From NCBI GenBank assembly GCA_021795965.1, contig JAJYOU010000007.1:1-64000 (forward strand): a DNA stretch of 64,000 nucleotides. Reading direction: 5' to 3'. Both the position numbers and the translations under genes were made by a program. This document shows positions 51,509-60,302 of this stretch, piece by piece; within the stretch, counting starts at the first letter, position 1, and each line of letters begins with the position of its first letter. The DNA comes from Chloroflexota bacterium (GTDB lineage Bacteria > Chloroflexota > Anaerolineae > Anaerolineales > Villigracilaceae). The notes beneath the pieces are model-generated. The model was not told where the DNA came from and searched no databases. It saw nothing but the letters and a program-made list of their open reading frames with translations.

Positions 51509-51599
51509 AACGCAATATCATTGAAAAATGATAACGCAAAGTTATGGGTCTAAAATCAGGATTATTTTAATTACCTGGTCATGATCGCCAGACTTCTGA
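51509..51599 (+). promoter_or_regulatory. GEMM-I aptamer 3
   Basis: Stem ATCATT/AATGAT closed by GAAA (51523-51526), AACGCAAAG (51533-51541), TATGGGTCTAAAATCAGG with partner CCTG across a 13-nt loop, and ATGATCGCC near the 3' end. The CAAA segment reads CAAT and the purine-binding GACAGCC reads GATCGCC, but the tetraloop and core are intact. Confidence 0.8.
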
Positions 51600-51615
51600 A
51601 AAGTGCAAATAAAAA

Positions 51616-51660
51616 TTCCCGTCGTTGAAATCCCACGAAATCAACGACGGGAAAATTTTT
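51616..51660. terminator. Terminator shared by the GEMM RNA and the molybdenum hydroxylase operon
   Basis: TTCCCGTCGTTGA (51616-51628) pairs perfectly with TCAACGACGGGAA (51641-51653) over a 12-nt loop. TTTTT follows on the plus strand (51656-51660), and a T-run also follows on the minus strand. It is positioned to end both converging transcripts. Confidence 0.85.
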
Positions 51661-51707
51661 ATTAAGTCCAAATGTCCTATTATTTTTCAGCCTGGCTGAG
51701 ATGGTAA

Positions 51708-53915
51708 TTAGATTCTCCCCAATCCTTTTAATATTCTTTCAGGTGTTAGGGGGAATTCATCGAACCAAATTCCAATCGCATCGTGAAGCGCCGAAATAAT
51801 TACCGGAGCCATCGGTAAGTAGGGAAGTTCGCCCAAACCTTTTGCACCCCATGGACCGAGCTCATCCGGTAGCTCCAAAATAATCGACTCAACTTTTTCG
51901 GGAATATCCCGGATGGTTGGGATCAGGTATGTGCTAAGTTGGTCAGTTAAAACATATCCATTTTTTGTGATGAAGTTTTCCATCATCACGTACCCCTGTG
52001 CCTGCACCACACCCCCTTCAATTTGACCTATCACCTGGGAGGGGTTAATCGCTTTGCCAACATCATGTGTGGAAATGATTCTAATAATTCTAAGTTGCCC
52101 GGTTTCGATATCCAGCTCAATTTCTGCTCCTTGGGCGGTGTATGCATACGAGAAATTGGGCAGGCATTTTCCAGTTTCTTTGTTAAAGGGGGTTGTTTCA
52201 GGAGCATAGTAGGTATATTCAACAATTGCAGGTCTTTCTTCAGAGTCCCATCTCGCTTTGGACAACTCTGAAGCTTTTTTAACCGCGTTTCCACTCATCA
52301 CTGTCAGTCGTGAAGCTGAGGCAGACCCCGCATTGCCCATATTCAATGTGTCCATGGTGATCATTTCCACTTTTTCAATGGGCACGCCGATTACTTCCGC
52401 GGCTATTTGAGCAAGGATGGTGTGATTTCCCTGCCCAACGTCGGCTGCCGCACTGTAAACCACCACCTTTTCGATTTTTGAATTCCCGTGTATTTCAATT
52501 CGAGCCCAACTATTTTCCTTGTAACCAAAGCTGAAACCGATATTCTTAAAACCTGCGGCGAACCCGATTCCTTTTGCTAGGTGAGATTGGTTCTTGGATT
52601 GGGAGGAATTTTTCCGAGCCCATTGGCCGTTCACTTCGTGCCAGCCTGCTTTGATTGCGGTTGCTTCTATTACCTCGCGGATTGTGACCGGACCTTGTGG
52701 GGGAGTTTGCACATCCAGGGTATCTTCGGGTTTGAGTGCGTTGCGCATTCTCAGTTCAACCGGATCGATTCGGAGTTTTTCCGCCAGTTTATTCATTTGC
52801 ATTTCAGCCATAAAAATAGCCTGAGGCGCTCCAAAACCTCGAAATGCCGCGCTGGGGATATTATTGGTATAAACCCCAATCACGTCAGACTTGACATTCG
52901 GAATGGCATAAGGACCAGTTTGGGTGATGGTGGCATTTCCGAGCACCTTGTTGGTGGTGTACATATAAGCACCGCCATCAGCGATGAAGGTTGTCTCGGC
53001 AGCGATTATTTTGCCATCCCTGCTGGCGCCCCATTTGGCTCGAATCACCATTGGGTGACGCTTCCCATGCCCAATCATGGATTCCTTGCGTGACCAGACA
53101 ATTTTTACTGGTTGATTAAGTTTCCAGGCAGCCAGTGCCAGTACAATTTGGACGGATAGATCTTCCCTACCGCCAAAGGCGCCGCCAATTGCAGGATACT
53201 GCACCCGTATTTTTTCCAGGGGCAGGTTGAGGGAATGAGCTAACTGGTTTTGGTCCGCATGCGTCCATTGACCGGCTGCCTTGATCGTCAGCAAACCATC
53301 TTCGTCAATATAAGCGATTCCCGCTTCGGGTTGCAAATAGGCATGTTCCTGTGCAGGAACTTTGTAGATTCCTTCAACGATCACATCTGAAGCAGCGAAA
53401 CCCATTTCAACATTCCCTTTTCGGATTTTGTCGTGAACGCAAATATTCGAGGTTCCAATCTCTGGATGGATCGAGTAAGCCTCGGGGAGGATTGCGATTT
53501 CCGGATCTGTCACGACCGGCAAATCCAAATACTCAACCTTGATTAAACGCATCGCTTTCTCAGCGATTTCTTCTGTTTCAGCAATGACAATCGCCACCTG
53601 GTCTCCAACAAATCGAACAATATCTGCGCCAGGTTTTGAGGAACCCGGTCCGCAAAGGACTGGCTGATCCTTAATCTGTAATCCGTACTCGTTGACTGGA
53701 ACGTCCCTGGCCGTAAACACTGCCTTCACACCCGGGAATTTTTCTGCTGCAGAAGTATCAATACTTAAAATTTTTGCATGAGGTTTTCCAGAGAATAAAA
53801 TTTTCATCTGGAGCATTCCCGGCATGACCAGGTCTCCGGCATATTGGGTTTGTCCAGTGACTCTTTCACGTGCATCAATTTTTTCGATCGATTGACCGAT
53901 CACATTTAAGGTCAT
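51708..53915 (-). CDS. Molybdenum hydroxylase large subunit (xanthine dehydrogenase family)
   Basis: A 735-residue molybdopterin-binding subunit. Cofactor-contacting motifs are present: GGAFGGREDLS near residue 235, AAFRGFGAPQA near residue 345 and the catalytic-base region GAKGLGELPYLP near residue 700. The AFRGFG form, with its Arg, is that of xanthine dehydrogenases and purine or nicotinate hydroxylases; CO dehydrogenases carry an AYRGAG form with a Cys nearby. The FAD and iron-sulfur domains come from the gene at 54383. Its 3' end faces the orphan GEMM RNA. Physiological substrate unknown. Confidence 0.88.
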   Translation of the reverse strand: MTLNVIGQSIEKIDARERVTGQTQYAGDLVMPGMLQMKILFSGKPHAKILSIDTSAAEKFPGVKAVFTARDVPVNEYGLQIKDQPVLCGPGSSKPGADIVRFVGDQVAIVIAETEEIAEKAMRLIKVEYLDLPVVTDPEIAILPEAYSIHPEIGTSNICVHDKIRKGNVEMGFAASDVIVEGIYKVPAQEHAYLQPEAGIAYIDEDGLLTIKAAGQWTHADQNQLAHSLNLPLEKIRVQYPAIGGAFGGREDLSVQIVLALAAWKLNQPVKIVWSRKESMIGHGKRHPMVIRAKWGASRDGKIIAAETTFIADGGAYMYTTNKVLGNATITQTGPYAIPNVKSDVIGVYTNNIPSAAFRGFGAPQAIFMAEMQMNKLAEKLRIDPVELRMRNALKPEDTLDVQTPPQGPVTIREVIEATAIKAGWHEVNGQWARKNSSQSKNQSHLAKGIGFAAGFKNIGFSFGYKENSWARIEIHGNSKIEKVVVYSAAADVGQGNHTILAQIAAEVIGVPIEKVEMITMDTLNMGNAGSASASRLTVMSGNAVKKASELSKARWDSEERPAIVEYTYYAPETTPFNKETGKCLPNFSYAYTAQGAEIELDIETGQLRIIRIISTHDVGKAINPSQVIGQIEGGVVQAQGYVMMENFITKNGYVLTDQLSTYLIPTIRDIPEKVESIILELPDELGPWGAKGLGELPYLPMAPVIISALHDAIGIWFDEFPLTPERILKGLGRI

Positions 53916-54023
53916 CTAATCCTCTTGATTTAATGATTATTTTAAGATTCCAGTAGGTGGTTGAATATCGATTGGGATTCCAAATCCATGATCTTCTTGG
54001 TGAGCAATAAGCTGCAATCTTGA

Positions 54024-54380
54024 TTATTCCTGTAGTTTGTAGAAAAATATGTAAATTAACTCGTACAAACCAGTCAAAACAAACAGGAACAGGATAAAAA
54101 AGGAAATCAGTGCCTGCAAATATGGGATGGACGATATGTAATTAGCCACATTATTAATAACGGGGATGAGGTACGCTTCGCGCGGAAATCGGATCGGATC
54201 AGCCAATGAATTCAGGAATTGCCATTTATTAACTAATCCATATTGGAGAAGCAAAATTGAACCTGCCCAAGCAAGGATTGGAGTTAGAACCATCATGATA
54301 CAGCCAATCCCGCTCCAGATCGGATGAATTTTCGGTTTGTTTGCTGCTTCCCGCTCTCGAAAATAATTATACCTTCCCAT
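54024..54380 (-). CDS. Small two-helix membrane protein inside the molybdenum hydroxylase operon
   Basis: A 118-residue protein with hydrophobic segments at about residues 24-48 and 88-112 and a charged N-terminus (GRYNYFREREAANKPK). No family is recognised. It starts 2 bp after the stop of the FAD/2Fe-2S gene and ends 108 bp before the molybdenum subunit gene, so it is wedged between the two subunits of one enzyme. It could tether the enzyme to the membrane, but that is only a guess from position. Confidence 0.6.
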   Translation of the reverse strand: MGRYNYFREREAANKPKIHPIWSGIGCIMMVLTPILAWAGSILLLQYGLVNKWQFLNSLADPIRFPREAYLIPVINNVANYISSIPYLQALISFFILFLFVLTGLYELIYIFFYKLQE

Positions 54381-54382
54381 TT

Positions 54383-55798
54383 TTACCCTCCGATGAAACT
54401 CGCGTCTTCGATTGCTTTTACGATTTTATAATAACCGGTACAGCGGCATAAATTACCGGTAATGGCTTCTTCAATCTGGTTCTTGCTTGGTTGGGGTTCT
54501 TCTTCCAATAATTTCGCTGCAGACATGATAAAGCCTGGAGAACAATATCCACACTGCACTGCTCCAGCCTGGATAAATGCCTCCTGGACCGGGTGCAGAT
54601 TTTCTCCATTTGCAAGACCCTCAATCGTGGTGATTTCAGCCAAATGTGCCCGCGGTGCTGGAACCATGCATGCCATCACCGCCTTTCCATCCAGGAAAAC
54701 CGTGCAGGCTCCGCATTCTCCTTCTGCACAGCCTTCCTTGGTCCCGATCAGTCCGGCATCTTCCCGTAAAAGTCTCAATAAAGTCTTGTCGGAAACTTTT
54801 TTAAAGATGTATTCCTTCTGGTTGATGACGGTCTTAATTTCTGAATTCTCAGAGAATCGAATCAATTCAGGCTTGACCGGTTTGATTTCATTTGCCTTCC
54901 CCGTTAATGTGATTGGGGCGTCAGGGAAATCTAATTTTTCAGACCCTGTCCATAAAGCTTTCAAACCTCTCCGGGTGTGCACGCGTAGCATCTCTTTGCG
55001 AAAATCTGCAGTCGCACGGATGTCATCAATTGGGGCGGCTGAATCCCCGGTCAGGCGGGCAGCAGCCTCAATCACTTCATCGGAAATCATTTTTCCGTTC
55101 ATGTAGGATTCAGCAGAGGTGGCACGAATAATTTTTGGGGCAACTGCTCCCAGGGTAATCACTGTATTTTTGATTTTGTTTTCTTCCAGTGTAATAATGA
55201 TGCAGAGGTTGACCACCGAAATTGCCTGGGCTCGCCTGAGTGCCACTTTGATGAAAGTTCCATGCTCTTGTTTTTTCAACCCATAAAATGAAATATCAAT
55301 CATGACCTCATCGGGTTGCATGACTGTTTTTCGCACCCCTGTATAAAAATCACTCAATTTCACTTTGCGTTCCCCCCGCTTGGATTTGAGCGTCACGCTC
55401 GCATCCAGTGCCATCAAGGGAGTAATGGTATCGTTCGCAGGCGAGGCAGTGATCAAGTTTCCAGCAACGGTTGCCCGGTTCCGAATTTGTGGAGCGCCGA
55501 CTTCCCAGCACGCCTGCACCAGGGGAAATGCATTCTCGCGCAGTATCTTTGACGAAACGACATCGTTGTGCGTCACCATCGGTCCAATGTGAATGAGACC
55601 ATCTGGTTCCCGGGAAATTTTGTCTAAGTCCCGGATTCGACTGATGTCGATGACGGTATCGACACCTGTCCTCACTCCTCGTTCAAGTTCAAGAATCAGA
55701 TCTGTCGCCCCTGCTACGATCCGCGCCGAAGCTCCTTTTTCGGAAAGAGCATTCACGGCTTCATCAACATTGCTGGGACTGATATATTCACTCCACAT
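54383..55798 (-). CDS. Fused FAD-binding and [2Fe-2S] subunit of the molybdenum hydroxylase
   Basis: A 471-residue fusion. Residues 1-285 are a CoxM-type FAD domain (ARIVAGATDLILELE and the flavin-contacting NRATVAGNLITASPANDT). From about residue 315 comes a CoxS-type ferredoxin module: CAEGECGACTVFLDG with the plant-type cluster cysteines, and QCGYCSPGF plus NLCRCTGYYKI with the second cluster. All eight cysteine ligands are present. The order FAD then iron-sulfur is opposite to eukaryotic xanthine dehydrogenase. GGAG 7 nt upstream supports the ATG at 55798; a longer in-frame start at 55834 is less likely. Confidence 0.87.
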   Translation of the reverse strand: MWSEYISPSNVDEAVNALSEKGASARIVAGATDLILELERGVRTGVDTVIDISRIRDLDKISREPDGLIHIGPMVTHNDVVSSKILRENAFPLVQACWEVGAPQIRNRATVAGNLITASPANDTITPLMALDASVTLKSKRGERKVKLSDFYTGVRKTVMQPDEVMIDISFYGLKKQEHGTFIKVALRRAQAISVVNLCIIITLEENKIKNTVITLGAVAPKIIRATSAESYMNGKMISDEVIEAAARLTGDSAAPIDDIRATADFRKEMLRVHTRRGLKALWTGSEKLDFPDAPITLTGKANEIKPVKPELIRFSENSEIKTVINQKEYIFKKVSDKTLLRLLREDAGLIGTKEGCAEGECGACTVFLDGKAVMACMVPAPRAHLAEITTIEGLANGENLHPVQEAFIQAGAVQCGYCSPGFIMSAAKLLEEEPQPSKNQIEEAITGNLCRCTGYYKIVKAIEDASFIGG

Positions 55799-55864
55799 CG
55801 TTATTCTCCAAAGAGTTAATTTGTTTATACTCATTAAACCATGATTTTCAGGTTTTCTGAACCT

Positions 55865-55899
55865 GAAAAAAATACCCTACTGGTTTTTAGTAGGGTATT
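55865..55899 (-). terminator. Terminator of the 173-residue protein gene
   Basis: AATACCCTACT (55871-55881) pairs with AGTAGGGTATT (55889-55899) over a 7-nt loop. On the minus strand it is followed by a run of Ts. It separates this gene from the molybdenum hydroxylase operon. A second small inverted repeat (TTCAGGTT/AACCTGAA, 55847-55866) lies next to it. Confidence 0.8.
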
Positions 55900-55909
55900 G
55901 GATTAATGA

Positions 55910-56431
55910 TTATTTTGATCCGTTGAATATTTCATACCTCTGTTCAAATGTCGTTACCGCCTGCCTTGAGAGAGTAATTACATTCCGGATGGTCGCCGGC
56001 AATCCTTCAGGGGTTCCCTCCGCAGCTTCAACCGTATCGAGAGCGTTTTTGATTTGATCAGCAAGATCGAAAAATGCTTCATCATAGGTATAGATTTTAG
56101 CCAGTTCGTCCTGATTAATTTTTATTGAATCAAACAACCCCGCATAACCATAGGTGGCATTTCTGACCTTGTCTGCGAACATTCGAATTTGGCGCGCAGC
56201 TTTTTCTAGGTCGTCTACAAACTCAAGGTTCCCCTGGGAAATAAAATCGCTCTGGATGGAGGAAATTCGTTGATAAAGTTCCTCAAAGCGTTTGGCAACC
56301 GTTTCTCTCAGTAACCGGTCGGCTGATCGCCGGCTCTCGCGTTCAACGTAACCGCTAAATCCTGGAATATGCGAAGCCAGTTTCTTCAAAGGATCCTGGT
56401 CTGCGACAACACGCCCAAAAAAATCACTCAT
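55910..56431 (-). CDS. Hypothetical helical protein
   Basis: A 173-residue soluble protein, predicted almost wholly helical with heptad-like stretches (residues 30-70, 75-95 and 110-135). It has no cysteines, no signal peptide and no motif I recognise. It opens MSDFFGRVVADQDPLKKLASHIPGFSGY; similar short proteins of unknown role seem common in Anaerolineae, though I cannot verify that here. A ribosome binding site and its own terminator indicate a single-gene transcript. TATAAT on the minus strand (56480-56475) is its likely -10 box. Confidence 0.65.
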   Translation of the reverse strand: MSDFFGRVVADQDPLKKLASHIPGFSGYVERESRRSADRLLRETVAKRFEELYQRISSIQSDFISQGNLEFVDDLEKAARQIRMFADKVRNATYGYAGLFDSIKINQDELAKIYTYDEAFFDLADQIKNALDTVEAAEGTPEGLPATIRNVITLSRQAVTTFEQRYEIFNGSK

Positions 56432-56599
56432 TTCTTCCTCCTTGGAAATTTAGACAGTTAAGGAAAGTATCTTTATTATATCCCGGTATAATTGTTATAA
56501 TTAATTAAATTTTTCATCTCACCTTAAAATACGATTGGAGATGTGAAAAGTTGCAAAAAAATTGGAAATTCGCAAAAATTATGGTTTGGGAAGGAATAA

Positions 56600-57553
<954 letters not shown>

Positions 57554-57565
57554 ATACGATGATTT

Positions 57566-57598
57566 GTGTCGACTTGATATCTCCATCGACACTTTTTT
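57566..57598 (+). terminator. Terminator after the aldolase gene
   Basis: GTGTCGA (57566-57572) pairs with TCGACAC (57586-57592) over a 13-nt loop, followed by six Ts. It ends just before the Nudix start at 57603. Confidence 0.65.
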
Positions 57599-57602
57599 GA
57601 AT

Positions 57603-58112
57603 ATGCCACTTTCAGATCAAAACATCGACCGAAGTCGATACCAAATCATTCCCCGCGTGCTTGTTTTTCCATTCCAGCACAATTCTGTCTTATTGTTAAA
57701 ACTTCTCCCTAAACATGGAAAAGTCGGCGGCTGGTCGGGTTTTTACAATGGCGCCGGCGGGCATGTTGAACGAGGTGAAGATTTATTCAGCGCTGCCCGG
57801 CGGGAATTGTTCGAAGAAACTGGTTTATCAGCAAAATTGACATTTTGTGGCACAATTCTGGTTGATAGCGGCGATCCTGTTGGAATTGGATTGTTTGTTT
57901 TTCGAGCGGATGAAATATCCGGAAGTCTGAAGGCGTCCCCTGAAGGAATTCCTGAATGGATCTCTTTTGACCTGTTGGATAAATTTCCCCTGGTGGAGGA
58001 CGTCATGTTCATTTTGGATAAGATTCGATCGATGCCGGTTGGCGGTCCCCAATTTTCAGGAAAATCCTTTTACGATACCGAAGGCAAATTAAAGGTTATT
58101 TTCAATTCTTGA
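57603..58112 (+). CDS. Nudix hydrolase (8-oxo-dGTP diphosphatase-like)
   Basis: A 169-residue Nudix protein with a canonical box: GHVERGE, then seven residues and RELFEETGL (about residues 52-74). The N-terminal RVLVFPFQHNSVLLLKLLP and GGWSGFYNGAGG resemble MutT-like nucleotide-cleaning enzymes. Substrate is not defined. The frame stays open far upstream into the aldolase gene, but the first ATG after the terminator is at 57603, and no ribosome binding site precedes it. Promoter not identified. Confidence 0.8.
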   Translation: MPLSDQNIDRSRYQIIPRVLVFPFQHNSVLLLKLLPKHGKVGGWSGFYNGAGGHVERGEDLFSAARRELFEETGLSAKLTFCGTILVDSGDPVGIGLFVFRADEISGSLKASPEGIPEWISFDLLDKFPLVEDVMFILDKIRSMPVGGPQFSGKSFYDTEGKLKVIFNS

Positions 58113-58136
58113 ATCCTCCAGTAAATGTTTAATGAT

Positions 58137-58179
58137 AAAAATCCTCCCTTGATTCATTCGACCAAGTTGGAGAATTTTT
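58137..58179. terminator. Candidate bidirectional terminator between convergent genes
   Basis: AAAAATCCTCC..CTTG pairs with CAAG..GGAGAATTTTT with small mismatches and an 11-nt loop. A-run and T-run flanks allow use on either strand, for the Nudix and the adenosine-specific kinase genes. Confidence 0.55.
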
Positions 58180-58202
58180 CTTATATTCTTATCATTATGC
58201 GG

Positions 58203-58688
58203 TTAAGACTTGTAACCAATCATTCTCAAAAAACTTCTTCGCCATTCCTTGCCATCTTCATCCTCAACACCTTTGGGCGAAAAGCCATCGATGACTCCTA
58301 AAATTCCGCGACCTTGTTCGGTTTCTGCTATCAGTACCTGTGTCGGGTTGGCGGTTGCGCAAAAAATTTGCGCCACCTCGGGAACATTCTTAAGGGAATT
58401 CAAGAAATTGATTGGATAAAAGCCATCTCCAAGAAAAATAATGAAAGAATGGCCTGCCCCGATTGCCTGGGCATTGCCAATCGCCAGCTGAATCATCGAT
58501 TCATCTGTCCCGCTGTATCGAATCAAACATTTTCCTGATGCTTCGCTAAATGCAAGACCAAATTTAATGCCCGGAACTGAGCTGACCAGCATTTCATGGA
58601 TATCTTCAACTGTTTTGATGAAATGAGACTGCCCAAGAATGAAATTGACTGGCTCTGGTTTTTCTATATTTACAATTTTGAATTCCAT
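58203..58688 (-). CDS. Adenosine-specific kinase family protein (DUF355)
   Basis: A 161-residue protein of the adenosine-specific kinase family (PF04008), first described from archaea and found in scattered bacteria. The segments FILGQSHFIKTVEDI, GIKFGLAFSEASGKCLIRY, IFCATANPTQVLIAE and GVIDGFSPKGVE are characteristic. The archaeal member binds AMP/adenosine; activity in bacteria is largely untested. GGGAGG four bases upstream fixes the ATG at 58688; a longer in-frame start lies at 58715. It follows the rsmD gene on the same strand after 73 bp. Confidence 0.85.
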   Translation of the reverse strand: MEFKIVNIEKPEPVNFILGQSHFIKTVEDIHEMLVSSVPGIKFGLAFSEASGKCLIRYSGTDESMIQLAIGNAQAIGAGHSFIIFLGDGFYPINFLNSLKNVPEVAQIFCATANPTQVLIAETEQGRGILGVIDGFSPKGVEDEDGKEWRRSFLRMIGYKS

Positions 58689-58761
58689 TGGACCTCCCAA
58701 AAAGGATTCGATCATTTTCTGATTAGGAATTGGGGCACGAATAGGGATTGAGGCTTAAATT

Positions 58762-59322
58762 TCACAAATTCTTGATCAAACTATAAAACATCAGCAATGT
58801 GCTGCCATATTTTCGCTCATCAATCTTTTCCAGGTTTTTTATAGGAATATCCTTGCTTTCCCGCGGGTGGATTTGGACGATGACTTCACCCTCTTCCCCT
58901 ATCCAGGTCGGGTTATCATCTACTATTCTTAAAGCCTCTTCCCACATTTCTTTGTACTGCGGTGGCGCAATGTAGATATAGTCAAAGAAGGTATCAGGCT
59001 TGGTTCTCAGCATCGCAAATGCATCGGCGCGTCGGATTTCAACTTGCTTGGCAAATCCGCAGGTTGCCACATTTTCCCGCATCACATCGATGGGTAAACG
59101 GTTTAAATCAGTGAACCGCACAAATTGGGCATTTCGACTGAGTGCTTCAATCCCGACCGCGCCGGTTCCGCCAAAAACATCCCACCAGCGCGAATCCATT
59201 ACATCCTCACTGAGGATATTAAACAAGGCTTCCTTGACCATGTCGGTGATCGGTCGGGTGGTATCTCCGGGCACGGTTTTTAACTTTCGACCTTTGGCTG
59301 TGCCAGCAATCACCCGCAGCAT
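58762..59322 (-). CDS. rsmD: 16S rRNA (guanine-966-N2)-methyltransferase RsmD
   Basis: A 186-residue methyltransferase of the RsmD/YhhF family. It opens LRVIAGTAKGRKLKTVPG and RPITDMVKEALFNIL, and has SAM motif WDVFGGTGAVGIEALSR near residue 47. The catalytic motif, normally DPPY or DPPF after a hydrophobic strand, reads IAPPQY here, so the usual Asp is missing while both prolines remain. Start overlaps the UroD-like gene's stop as TAATG. The family call is strong; catalytic competence with the changed motif is an open point. Confidence 0.87.
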   Translation of the reverse strand: MLRVIAGTAKGRKLKTVPGDTTRPITDMVKEALFNILSEDVMDSRWWDVFGGTGAVGIEALSRNAQFVRFTDLNRLPIDVMRENVATCGFAKQVEIRRADAFAMLRTKPDTFFDYIYIAPPQYKEMWEEALRIVDDNPTWIGEEGEVIVQIHPRESKDIPIKNLEKIDERKYGSTLLMFYSLIKNL

Positions 59323-60302
59323 TAAATCTCCACGCTCGTTCGGGCTGCCACCAGGTTGCCATGTGAAGCAATCACGGGCAATACGCAGCCTGTTCCGATG
59401 ATGACAGGGTTGCCGTGAACCTGCTCAATCGCGTTGGCAACTTCGGTCGAAACATCATTCATGGTTCCATAAACGATCGTTTCCCGGCTGATTCCTCCGC
59501 AGGGAACCATATGTGTGCGGGGTAAGGCATCAGAAAGAGAAGGTGGGGTTTCCCGGTCGTGCCAGTTGATGATTTGGGCAGGATAATCGGCAACGCTCTG
59601 AAAATAAACGTTTACCCCATGCAGATGTAGAATGTTCAACCATAGCGGTCGGGCAGATTCAAGGGTGAGAAGGTCGTAAGAACGCCCAAATTCAACGAAT
59701 TCTTCTTTGGATAGAAGTTGGGCTTGAGCATGTTGAACCGCGTAAAAAATGCCATCCACCAACCCGTGAGCCCTGGCTGCGCGGATGAACCGGCGCGTAC
59801 TTTCTGCGATGATTTCCAAACCTCTTCCAACCAGGTCAGGTCGCATCCTGAGGTGTGCCAATAAAACATCTCCCCCCGCCAGGTTTTTTGCCTGCGCCAA
59901 CGGCGAGTAAACAGTTTGTACGAGGGGGATTGAGGTACCAAGCTCAGAACGCAGGATCGACAAACATTTCAACTGGGCTGCCAGGTGGGGTGAGTCTGCG
60001 TCCAGGACATTCAATTTGCCCCAATCATCCAAAGATGTGATCACCCTCCGGATGTATCGTCGCGTTCCTTCGGTGTCGCCTCTCCATTCGTCAACTGCGC
60101 CCCAATCTTTAAGCGCAAATGAGGAGGAAGGCGTCACTTTTACCAGGTCCCAATCATAATTTTTTTGCCACTCCAATGTTGCGGCAGCCAGGGTTTCTGG
60201 CGTTTGGTCGTCAACCGGGAAGTGGCGCCAGAGTGCAATGGGAGTGCGGTCAAGCCGGGCACCGGAAAGACAGGCTTCAATTCGTTCGCGGTGAGTGGTC
60301 AC
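59322..60302 (-). CDS. Uroporphyrinogen decarboxylase family protein
   Basis: A 326-residue TIM-barrel protein of the UroD/MtbA superfamily. The N-terminal RERIEACLSGARLDRTPIALWRHF, the central HGLVDGIFYAVQHAQAQLLSKEEF and the C-terminal GTGCVLPVIASHGNLVAAR are typical. It lacks the classical HemE N-terminal motif for substrate binding and no other heme genes are adjacent. It may be a methyltransferase-type or uncharacterised UroD paralogue rather than HemE. It overlaps the acetyltransferase gene by 4 bp upstream and rsmD downstream, so all three are translationally coupled. Confidence 0.8.
   Translation of the reverse strand: MTTHRERIEACLSGARLDRTPIALWRHFPVDDQTPETLAAATLEWQKNYDWDLVKVTPSSSFALKDWGAVDEWRGDTEGTRRYIRRVITSLDDWGKLNVLDADSPHLAAQLKCLSILRSELGTSIPLVQTVYSPLAQAKNLAGGDVLLAHLRMRPDLVGRGLEIIAESTRRFIRAARAHGLVDGIFYAVQHAQAQLLSKEEFVEFGRSYDLLTLESARPLWLNILHLHGVNVYFQSVADYPAQIINWHDRETPPSLSDALPRTHMVPCGGISRETIVYGTMNDVSTEVANAIEQVHGNPVIIGTGCVLPVIASHGNLVAARTSVEI

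Larger units (their letters stand above)
51327..51660 (+). ncRNA. Orphan RNA of three tandem GEMM-I (cyclic-di-GMP) aptamers
   Basis: A predicted transcript of about 334 nt with its own promoter, three consecutive GEMM-I-type aptamers and an intrinsic terminator, and no coding sequence. The next plus-strand gene starts at 56603. Both flanking protein genes lie on the opposite strand: the NYN gene diverges and the molybdenum hydroxylase gene converges. GEMM-I aptamers normally precede the gene they control. This one may be a free-standing c-di-GMP-responsive RNA, or may control read-through antisense to the hydroxylase gene. Aptamer identity is strong; function is inference. Confidence 0.8.

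Noticed and set aside
51335-51599. Three similar units read as a CRISPR array or simple direct repeats
   Set aside because: The units share structure and conserved core bases, not sequence identity, and have no uniform repeat-spacer pattern. They match the GEMM-I consensus instead.
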